Below are positions 53,062 to 59,345 of a DNA stretch of 64,000 bases, in pieces. Every line of letters starts with the position of its first letter. The stretch's first letter is position 1. The translations under genes were made by a program, and so were the position numbers. Under the pieces are notes generated by a model, which made no database searches, had not been told where the DNA came from, and worked only from the letters and a program-made list of their open reading frames with translations. Source of the DNA: Halorussus salinisoli (GTDB taxonomy: Archaea; Halobacteriota; Halobacteria; Halobacteriales; Haladaptataceae); NCBI GenBank assembly GCA_005239435.1, contig SZNP01000001.1, positions 744,001-808,000 on the forward strand, given 5' to 3'.

Positions 53062-54036
53062 TCAATCGTCGTCCGACGTGGGAGCGACGAGGTTCTCGTC
53101 CGTGGGTTCGTCGGGCGTCGCCCGGTCGAGTTCCGGACCCATGCCGAGTTGATAGGCCGCCGCAGTCTCGCCTTCGTCGGCGCCCTCCCTGAGTTCGGTC
53201 CGGCCGCGGTGGACGGTCAGGTCGTCGGCGAGGTGGAGTCGAACCGCCTCTAACAGAACGTCGGCTTCGAGTGGCTGACCGCGCTCTTTGAGGGTCTCGA
53301 CCGTCGCCCCGTCCGGAACGTTGAACGCGCGCTGGGCGACGATGGGGCCCTGGTCGAGGTCCGTCGTGACGTAGTGGGCGGTCACGCCGGCGATGCGGAC
53401 GCCTGCCTCCTTGGCCTGCCGGTAGGCCTTCGCGCCGGGGAACGCGGGCAGGAGGCTCGGGTGGACGTTGATGATGCGGCCCTCGTACCGGAAGACCACG
53501 TTTGGCCCCAGAATCCGCATGTACCGGGCCAGCACCACGAGGTCGGCGTCGTACTCCCCGAGCAGGTCGAGCAGTTCGTCCTCGTCGGGGTTGCCGTCGG
53601 CGTCGCCCACGTCGTGGAACGGGACGCCGTACTCCTCGGCGACCGACCGGAGGTCGGGATGGTTGCCGATGGCGACCGAAATTTCGGCGTCGAGGTCGCC
53701 GTCGGCCTCGGCCTCGCAGAGTTGGCGGAGGCAGTGGCTCTCCTTCGTGACCAGCACCGCGATGCTCCTGGTTTCGCGGTCGTCGGGGAATCGGACCCGG
53801 ACGTCGACTCCGAGGTCCTCGCCGAGTTTCTGGAGGTCCGCGCGGAGGGCGTCCCGCGAGGCGTCCATTCCGCCGGTATCGACGTGCATCGTCATCCGGA
53901 AGAGGTCGTCCCGGACCGCCTGGTCCAAGTCCTCGATGTTGATTCCGCGCTCGAACAGCAGGCTCGTGACGCGGGCGACGAGTCCGGTGTCGTCGTCGCC
54001 GATGACGGTGATTTCGGTCAGTTCGCGCTGGCTCAT
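53062..54036 (-). CDS. purU: Formyltetrahydrofolate deformylase (PurU)
   Basis: 324 residues from the ATG at 54036. The N-terminal ACT domain (VIGDDDTGLVARVTSLLFERGINIEDLDQAV, residues about 9-40) regulates the enzyme. The formyl-transferase-like domain follows, with SIAVLVTKESHCLRQLCEAE (near 95), the N-10-formylTHF site VLARYMRILGPNVV and the catalytic INVHPSLLPAFPGAKAYRQA (His and downstream Asp near 225-260). It gives formate and THF from 10-formylTHF, feeding PurT-type formate use. The C-terminal acidic tail is halophile-like. It is divergent from purS. Confidence 0.9.
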   Translation of the reverse strand: MSQRELTEITVIGDDDTGLVARVTSLLFERGINIEDLDQAVRDDLFRMTMHVDTGGMDASRDALRADLQKLGEDLGVDVRVRFPDDRETRSIAVLVTKESHCLRQLCEAEADGDLDAEISVAIGNHPDLRSVAEEYGVPFHDVGDADGNPDEDELLDLLGEYDADLVVLARYMRILGPNVVFRYEGRIINVHPSLLPAFPGAKAYRQAKEAGVRIAGVTAHYVTTDLDQGPIVAQRAFNVPDGATVETLKERGQPLEADVLLEAVRLHLADDLTVHRGRTELREGADEGETAAAYQLGMGPELDRATPDEPTDENLVAPTSDDD

Positions 54037-54190
54037 CGTCTCACCTGCTCGGAGGACATACTTGGCGGTCCTCAGGGCGGTCGGAGGTAAAAGCCACCGC
54101 TTCGGGGCAACATTCCCTGACCTATGCACGTTCGTGAAACGAACACGGATTCCGAAAGGGCTTTTGAGCATGGACGACCACCTCCAACCG

Positions 54191-54442
54191 ATGACTGCCT
54201 ACACCGCCACGGTCACGGTTCGCCTGAAGGAGGGCGTCTTGGACCCCGAGGCAGAGACGACCAAGCAGGCCTTGGAGCGACTCGGCTTCGAGTTGGAGAG
54301 CCTTCGGTCGGCCGACCAGTTCGACCTCGACCTCGACGCCGAATCCGCCGATTCGGCCGCCGAGCGCGCCGAGGAGATGGCCGAGCGCCTGCTGGCGAAC
54401 CCGACCATCCACGACTACGAGGTCGAAGTCGAGCAGCGATGA
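54191..54442 (+). CDS. purS: FGAM synthetase subunit PurS
   Basis: 83 residues from the ATG at 54191. TATVTVRLKEGVLDPEAETTKQALERLGFE is the PurS fold, and the C-terminus LLANPTIHDYEVEVEQR is typical. PurS dimerises and bridges PurQ and PurL. The TGA overlaps the purQ ATG by 4 nt (ATGA at 54439-54442). Confidence 0.92.
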   Translation: MTAYTATVTVRLKEGVLDPEAETTKQALERLGFELESLRSADQFDLDLDAESADSAAERAEEMAERLLANPTIHDYEVEVEQR

Positions 54443-55116
54443 CGGTAGCAATCGTCCAGTTCGGCGGCAGCAACTGCGACCGGGACGCCGAGCGCGCCCT
54501 CTCGCACCTCGACATCGACGCCGAACTCGTCTGGCACGAGGACGGCCTGCCGGAGGACGCCACCGGCATCGTGCTCCCCGGCGGGTTCTCCTACGGCGAC
54601 TACCTCCGGGCCGGAGCCATCGCCGCCAACAGCCCCGTCATGGCCGAGATTCGGGAGGCCGCCGAATCGGGTACGCCCGTCCTCGGCGTCTGCAACGGCG
54701 CGCAGATCGGTTCGGAGTCCCGACTCACGCCCGGCGCGTTCACGACCAACGCCTCCGCACGGTTCCAGTGCGAACACGTCCACGTCCGGGTCGAGAACGC
54801 CGACACGCCGTGGACCGCCAACTACGACGAGGGCGAAGTCGTCGAACTCCCCATCGCGCACGGCGAAGGCCGATTCGAAGTCACCGACGACCACCTTGCG
54901 GAACTGAAAGCCGACGACCGAGTTCTCTTCCGGTACTGCGACGAGGACGGCGAGGTGACGCCGGAAGCGAACCCCAACGGCTCGAAGGAGAACGTCGCGG
55001 GCGTCCTCGGCGAATCGGAGAACGTGGCGGTGCTGATGCCTCACCCGGAGCGAATTTCGCTGCCGGACGTCGGCGGGACCGACGGGCAGGGCATCCTGCG
55101 CGGGTTCGAGTCGTAG
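54439..55116 (+). CDS. purQ: FGAM synthetase glutaminase subunit PurQ
   Basis: 225 residues. The class I glutaminase triad appears as VLGVCNGAQIG (Cys near 84), with MPHPERISLP (His-Pro-Glu near 200). GGFSYGDYLRAGAIAANSP (near 50) is the PurQ-specific loop. It supplies ammonia to PurL for FGAM formation. Translationally coupled to purS; purL itself is not in the window. Confidence 0.93.
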   Translation: MTVAIVQFGGSNCDRDAERALSHLDIDAELVWHEDGLPEDATGIVLPGGFSYGDYLRAGAIAANSPVMAEIREAAESGTPVLGVCNGAQIGSESRLTPGAFTTNASARFQCEHVHVRVENADTPWTANYDEGEVVELPIAHGEGRFEVTDDHLAELKADDRVLFRYCDEDGEVTPEANPNGSKENVAGVLGESENVAVLMPHPERISLPDVGGTDGQGILRGFES

Positions 55117-55158
55117 GCACTCTCGGCTCGAGGCGCAGGAAGGCACCTCCAGTCCGGG

Positions 55159-55284
55159 TCAGAGTCTCGACTTCTGATTCCGACCGTAGGCGACGAACAG
55201 CAACCAGACGAGCGCGACGACGACCAGCCAACCGACTACCGCCACCAGCGACCACGCCGAAAGCGGACCTGCGGGAACCGTCAT
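55159..55284 (-). CDS. 41-residue single-helix membrane microprotein
   Basis: 41 residues, MTVPAGPLSAWSLVAVVGWL then VVVALVWLLFVAYGRNQKSRL: one hydrophobic helix (about 10-33) with a positively charged cytoplasmic tail (RNQKSR), so topology N-out/C-in is likely. It overlaps the next gene's stop by 4 nt (ATGA, 55281-55284), so the two form a tiny operon. The function is unknown. Confidence 0.5.
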   Translation of the reverse strand: MTVPAGPLSAWSLVAVVGWLVVVALVWLLFVAYGRNQKSRL

Positions 55285-55406
55285 CGTTCTATCGATACAG
55301 GGGTGTCGCTCGCTATCCACTGGTCGTCGGTCTCGTCACTGTTGCGAATCTCGATCCACCCGTTCGAGCAGAAGATAGTTTCGTAGTCGCCCCATCCCTC
55401 GGACAT
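55281..55406 (-). CDS. 41-residue acidic microprotein (DUF7331-like)
   Basis: 41 residues, MSEGWGDYETIFCSNGWIEI and a second half with DQWIASDTPVSIER. The WIxxDxxV end resembles DUF7331-type haloarchaeal microproteins as I recall them; I am not certain. A single Cys (residue 13) is present. It overlaps the single-helix membrane gene as ATGA and is translated first. The function is unknown. Confidence 0.5.
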   Translation of the reverse strand: MSEGWGDYETIFCSNGWIEIRNSDETDDQWIASDTPVSIER

Positions 55407-55717
55407 TGTGTCCGACACACCGGGTCGGCGACGCCCGGCGAACTCCCCGGTCGCCGTCCGTCGCCTTCGATGTGTCCCCCCGGACGAACCCAAAGGCGAC
55501 CGAGGACTTTGTTATCCGGGAGGTATCCGCCGAGTAGGGACGGCTTAGAGTACCGAAACGGGTGTTGAATTCGAGTAGCGTGTCACATCCCTGTAGGAGA
55601 GTTAGCACTTCGTCGGTCACGTCGGGGTCCGTCGCCACGACGTAGGTTTCCGACGCTCTTCTCTTCCCCGGAACTCCGACAGAAGACATTTGTCGGACGA
55701 CCACTACTTCTCGGCCG
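55407..55717. other. Intergenic region, no gene seen
   Basis: About 310 bases between two divergent gene sets. No tRNA, promoter or small protein stands out except a weak GGTGTTGAATTCGAG patch near 55561. The leftward frame stays open but has poor composition. Confidence 0.4.
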
Positions 55718-56386
55718 ATGCCCTCCAGACGACGCCTCCTCCGGATTTGCGCCACCGGACTACCCCTCGGAGTCGCTGGCTGTCTCGGAACCGGCGGCGA
55801 GTCACCGGACGAAACGGCCCGAACCACCGGAACCGAGACGACCGACTCCGGTACCGAGACGATGTCCGACCCGGGAACCGAGACGTCTCCCGGGCCCGAG
55901 ACCACCGCCGTCGGCCCGCCGCCCGAGGTCCGGGAGGTCGAACCCGACGCCGTCGCCGACCGCGGCGTCCCCACAGGACCGAACGTCGAATCGACCGCCG
56001 AGCAACCCTTCCTCGCGTTCGCAGTCGGCGACCGGGACGACGTGGCTAACCCCGACGACAACCTGCCCCACCTCGTCTGGGTCTGGAACGACACCGACGA
56101 CTCGCAGGAGGTCGGAGTCGCAGTCACGACTGGCGGAACGACCCTGCTGGACGAACGCTACGAGTTCCCGGCCCGTGCCGCACTGGGTTTCGAACTCCGC
56201 GAGCCGAGACCGTACGAGTTCACGGTCCGCGCGAGCGACCGCGAGGAGACGGTCGGCGTGGAGCGGTCGCGATTCGACTGCAACGACTCGGCCACCGACG
56301 TGATAGTCGAACCGGACGAAATTCGGGAGTTCTCGATTACGACCGATCTGGCCTGTTCGACCGCGACCGCTTCCGAGACGTCATGA
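55718..56386 (+). CDS. Tat lipoprotein of an unnamed family, first paralogue
   Basis: 222 residues. PSRRRLLRICATGLPLGVAG then C gives a Tat signal and lipobox (Cys near residue 22). A Thr/Glu/Gly linker (ARTTGTETTDSGTETMSDPG) precedes a beta domain starting GPPPEVREVE. The C-terminus FDCNDSATDV-x-VEPDEIREFSITTDLAC has three Cys-like positions: C in FDC, and C near the end. It overlaps the second paralogue by 4 nt (ATGA 56383-56386). The family was not recognised. Confidence 0.55.
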   Translation: MPSRRRLLRICATGLPLGVAGCLGTGGESPDETARTTGTETTDSGTETMSDPGTETSPGPETTAVGPPPEVREVEPDAVADRGVPTGPNVESTAEQPFLAFAVGDRDDVANPDDNLPHLVWVWNDTDDSQEVGVAVTTGGTTLLDERYEFPARAALGFELREPRPYEFTVRASDREETVGVERSRFDCNDSATDVIVEPDEIREFSITTDLACSTATASETS

Positions 56387-56898
56387 ACCGACGCCGCCTC
56401 CTCGCTGTCGGCGGGTCGGCGCTCGCCGCGTCGGTCTCGGGGTGTCTCTCGTCGGTGCCTCTCGTCGGCGGGCCGCCCGAGGTCCGCGAGAAGTCGGGCG
56501 AGTCCCTCGACAGGAGTGTTCCGCCAGCCGTGACCGACCTCTCGGCGGACTCGACGGTCACGACGCTCGTTGTCGGCCGGGGGAGTAACCCCCATCAGGT
56601 CTGGGTGTGGAACGAGACCGGTGAAACGCAGGAACTCGCTATCGAAATCGGCAAGCCGGACGCAGCACCGTGGGTCCGCCGGAGCTACGACTTCGGTGCC
56701 GACGCGAATCTCGCCATCGACTTGCGGGACGCCCGTCGGTACGCGGTTACGGTTTGGGTCGGCGGCCGCGAGAGGACGGTCGAAATCCCCGAGGCGCGGT
56801 TCGACTGCAACGACTCGGCCACCGACGTGTTGGTCCGTGGGGACGAGATGGAGACGACGGGTATCACGACCGACATGGGCTGTGGCGGTCTCTGGTAG
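56383..56898 (+). CDS. Tat lipoprotein, second paralogue of the tandem pair
   Basis: 171 residues. NRRRLLAVGGSALAASVSG then C is the Tat/lipobox start. After GGPPEVREKSG the core has HQVWVWNETGETQELAIEIG and WVGGRERTVEI, parallel to HLVWVWNDTDDSQEVGVAV and VRASDREETVGVERS in the first paralogue. Both end FDCNDSATDV-x-V then E-x(2-5)-ITTD-x2-C. The shared Cys pair could form a disulfide outside the cell. The two arose by duplication and are translated together; function unknown. Confidence 0.55.
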   Translation: MNRRRLLAVGGSALAASVSGCLSSVPLVGGPPEVREKSGESLDRSVPPAVTDLSADSTVTTLVVGRGSNPHQVWVWNETGETQELAIEIGKPDAAPWVRRSYDFGADANLAIDLRDARRYAVTVWVGGRERTVEIPEARFDCNDSATDVLVRGDEMETTGITTDMGCGGLW

Positions 56899-56942
56899 AG
56901 GGGTTCGATTTTGGACTGCGAACACCGAATACGACGACACGC

Positions 56943-57073
56943 TAGCTTCGGGCCCGAGCAAATCATACCGCACCTCGGACCTCCCCAACCTCCTCACTCC
57001 CGCGCTACGCGCGGTCGTTCGTCCCTCGCACGAGTCGCTCCTTCGCTTCGCTCGTCGCTCCCGCGCGCCTGGA
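56943..57073 (-). repeat. Intergenic hairpin repeat, copy 6 (minus strand)
   Basis: On the minus strand it reads GTGCGAGGGACGAACGACCGCGCGTAGCGCGGGAGTGAGGAGGTTGGGGAGGTCCGAGGTGCGGTATGATTTGCTCGGGCCCGAAGCTAGC. The hairpin head has been replaced by GCGACGAGCGAAGCGAAGGAGCG near 57040-57065. It is followed at 57074-57137 by a purine-rich tract with repeats of AGTAGCTGAAAGAG. Confidence 0.55.
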
Positions 57074-57145
57074 TGAAGAAGTAGAGGAGTAGCTGAAAGA
57101 GTAGGTAGTAGCTAAAAGAGTAGGAAAGAAGCTGAAAGTGCTACT

Positions 57146-58231
57146 CTATCGCGCCAGCGGCAGGCTGAAGCTCTTCTCGCGCTCGACGACGGCCTCCCAC
57201 GTCGCCTCGCAGTCGCACGAGACTTCAGAGAACACCGAGGGGTCCTGGCGGAGGTCGAAGTCCTTGATGGCCTTCTGAACCCGGTCGTCGCACTCGCCGC
57301 AGTTGTGCGGGCCGCGGTCGCTCCCGTGGCCCACCGGGTCCGAAACCACGATGGCGTCGGCGTCGGCGGTGTCTTCGAGGACTTCGGCGACCGACCAGAG
57401 CCACGGCGGGCGGTAGCCGTCCCGGAAGTAGAGTTGGTCGACCATGGTGTACCGCTGGACGTTGGTCGGATTCATCGAGACCGTGTGGGCGTACTCGGCG
57501 CACCGCCGGACGGACGACTTCATGTCCTCGATGGCCTCCGATTCGCTGAGGAACGGCGGCTTCATCAGGAGGTAGGCCTTGATGCCCGCTCCGGCGGCCT
57601 CGGCGTGTTCGCTCGCCTCGACGAAGTCCTCGAAGTCGAAGTACTTGTTCACGCAGTCGTGGCGCACGCGGTCGGTCGCTGTTTCGAGGCCGATCGCCAC
57701 GTCGGTGTCGAGACCCTGCTCGGTGAAGTCCTCGATTTTCTCCTGCTCCACGAAATCCGGGAGGCTCTCGACTACGATTCGCTCGCGGTCGGCGAACGTT
57801 TCGGCGATGGCCCGTCGGGTCTCCGCGCCTACCTCGCGCTCGTCGAGGAACGACCCGGAGGTGTAGATTTTGATGAGACCCGACTCGCCGTCGGCCTCGC
57901 CCGCCTCGATTTTCTCCCGTTCGTGGTCGAGACAGACCTCTATCTGGTCCATCAGCGCGTCGTGGGCCACCGACCCGCCTTCGACCGACTCGGCGACGTA
58001 GCCACACATCGTGCAACCCCCGGCGCGCGCCCACCGACACCCGCCGGTGTTGAGGATGATGGTGAGGCTCTGGTAGACCCCGCCCGGCGTCCGGTCTTCG
58101 TCTATCCAGACTCGCGTCGGCTCGTGGGGGTCGTAGGTTTCGTCCTTCTCCGCGCGAATCTCGCGCATCACCTTGTTGTGGGCGTCCATCCCCCGGCCCT
58201 GCTCGTAGACGTCGGGCGTCGGCTTGCTCAT
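57146..58231 (-). CDS. Archaeosine biosynthesis radical SAM enzyme RaSEA
   Basis: 361 residues from the ATG at 58231. The start DPHEPTRVWIDEDRTPGGVYQSLTIILNTGGC leads into CRWARAGGCTMC, giving Cys 65, 73 and 76 (C-x7-C-x2-C), an unusual spacing for radical SAM that the archaeosine RaSEA family shares. LEPFFLSESEAIEDMK-type and SMNPTNVQRYTMVDQLYFRDGYRPPWLWSV segments follow, and VSDPVGHGSDRGPHNCGECDD gives a second Cys set. With ArcS it converts a lysyl-preQ0 intermediate at tRNA position 15 into archaeosine. The start 44 codons further upstream is repeat-like and is rejected. Confidence 0.9.
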   Translation of the reverse strand: MSKPTPDVYEQGRGMDAHNKVMREIRAEKDETYDPHEPTRVWIDEDRTPGGVYQSLTIILNTGGCRWARAGGCTMCGYVAESVEGGSVAHDALMDQIEVCLDHEREKIEAGEADGESGLIKIYTSGSFLDEREVGAETRRAIAETFADRERIVVESLPDFVEQEKIEDFTEQGLDTDVAIGLETATDRVRHDCVNKYFDFEDFVEASEHAEAAGAGIKAYLLMKPPFLSESEAIEDMKSSVRRCAEYAHTVSMNPTNVQRYTMVDQLYFRDGYRPPWLWSVAEVLEDTADADAIVVSDPVGHGSDRGPHNCGECDDRVQKAIKDFDLRQDPSVFSEVSCDCEATWEAVVEREKSFSLPLAR

Positions 58232-58324
58232 TACCGGCGGGTAGCGGCCCTGCGCGTAAATCGGCTTCGGGTCCGAGTCAGAAACGTCTCGTGACCGTTC
58301 CGGCACTCGACATCCCTCTATTCC

Positions 58325-58467
58325 GGCGCGCGCTGGCGCGACCCGCGGTTTGGGTCGCGCCAACCGTGCGAGGGACGACTGAGCGAAGCGAGGGAGGGGC
58401 TGGGGAGGTGTGAGGCCGTTGCGGTGCTGTGCGGGGCGGTAACTCCTTGGAGTCGGGAGTAGCTAGC
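58325..58467 (+). repeat. Intergenic hairpin repeat, copy 7 (plus strand)
   Basis: Hairpin TGGCGCGACCC-gcggttt-GGGTCGCGCCA (58334-58362), then ACCGTGCGAGGGACGACTGAG, GAGGGGCTGGGGAGGTGTGAGGCCGTTGCGGTGCTGTGCGGGGCGGT, ending GGAGTCGGGAGTAGCTAGC (58449-58467). Confidence 0.7.
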
Positions 58468-58511
58468 GCATTCTCGGCGGAAACAGCGAGAAGCTAGCTA
58501 CTCCCGACTCC
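58449..58511. repeat. 19-bp perfect inverted repeat joining two repeat copies
   Basis: GGAGTCGGGAGTAGCTAGC (58449-58467) is an exact reverse complement of GCTAGCTACTCCCGACTCC (58493-58511). Inside, TTCTCG (58471-58476) pairs with CGAGAA (58487-58492). The spacer is 25 nt, giving a probable cruciform or a stable hairpin in either transcript. Confidence 0.75.
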
Positions 58512-58612
58512 TATCATACCGCACCTCAGACCTCCCCAGCCTCCTCACTCCCGCGCTTCGCGCGGTCGTTCGTCCACTCGCGCGCGCGTTGTTCGCGCGT
58601 GCCAGAATATAT
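58493..58612 (-). repeat. Intergenic hairpin repeat, copy 8 (minus strand)
   Basis: Read on the minus strand from 58612: GCACGCGCGAACAACGCGCGCG, then GAGTGGACGAACGACCGCGCGAAGCGCGGGAGTGAGGAGGCTGGGGAGGTCTGAGGTGCGGTATGATAGGAGTCGGGAGTAGCTAGC. It is the inverted partner of copy 7, and the two ends meet in the palindrome at 58449-58511. Confidence 0.65.
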
Positions 58613-58720
58613 AGAGCAATATGGAACTACCACAGGGAAATATGGAGAGGTTACCAAGAAATGTAGAGATATCATAGAGCAGTGTAGGAATATCATAGAA
58701 CAATATAAAAACACCTCAGA
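58613..58720. repeat. AT-rich imperfect tandem tract beside copy 8
   Basis: TATAGAGCAATATGGAACTACC... then repeated units of AGAGATATCATAGAGCAGTG / AGGAATATCATAGAACAATA (period about 24). The minus strand reads as a run of Cys/Ser/Leu/Phe codons, so a spurious ORF appears there. It is one of the most AT-rich spots in the window. Confidence 0.5.
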
Positions 58721-58762
58721 ACACGGCTGACGAGAACGAAAAACGAAATTCGGGATAGACCG

Positions 58763-59194
58763 CTACGTCTCCGATTCCGACCGGCGTTTCGACTGGGACC
58801 GACCCACGAACCCGACGAAGGCGCGCCAGCCAAGAACCGCCATGCCAGCGCCCACCGCGTCGGCTACCATGTCGGCGACCGAGAAGGACCGGGCCGCGAG
58901 CGGGGCCTGCACGAACTCGATGCCGACGCCGTACCCGACAGCGAGCAGGCCCGCGAGCGCGGCCACGACCGTGGGACTGCGGCCGGGCGCGAGTGCGCTC
59001 GCGAGCGTCCCGGCGAGCGCTGCGTACGCGAGCGCGTGGAGCCACTTGTCCATCCCGAACGTCCCGAGCGGGCCGAGCGACGGCACCCCCGACGACGGTG
59101 GGTCCAGAACCGAGGCGAAGAAGATACCACCGGCCACGACCGCGACCGCGACCCACCGGAGCCACGTCGGCGGTCGAACTGCGTCCATCTCCAT
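58763..59194 (-). CDS. VanZ family membrane protein
   Basis: 143 residues with four transmembrane helices (about 12-30, 44-64, 70-92, 105-125). SLGPLGTFGMDKWLHALAYAALAG has the VanZ DKxxH motif and VGYGVGIEFVQAPLAARSFSVADMVADAVGAGMAV the ExxQ..R..S..D..aN-like end. VanZ proteins bind or transport small glycopeptide-related ligands; the archaeal role is unknown. The C-terminus is basic (RSQSKRRSESET). Confidence 0.82.
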   Translation of the reverse strand: MEMDAVRPPTWLRWVAVAVVAGGIFFASVLDPPSSGVPSLGPLGTFGMDKWLHALAYAALAGTLASALAPGRSPTVVAALAGLLAVGYGVGIEFVQAPLAARSFSVADMVADAVGAGMAVLGWRAFVGFVGRSQSKRRSESET

Positions 59195-59345
59195 CGTCCG
59201 AGCGTTGACACCTGCCGCGCTAAAAGGCGGCGGTCGCTGGCGGCGACGCCCGACTCCCGCACTCGACCGACGTAACCGATACCAGTTACCCTTTCAAGGC
59301 AATCACTAACACGTTTCCGGCCCAATACAAGTATAGACCGTTACT

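Noticed and set aside
58526..58714. 62-codon leftward ORF rich in Cys, Phe and Leu
   Set aside because: It is a translation of the AT-rich tandem tract beside repeat copy 8, with repeated units and no protein-like variety.
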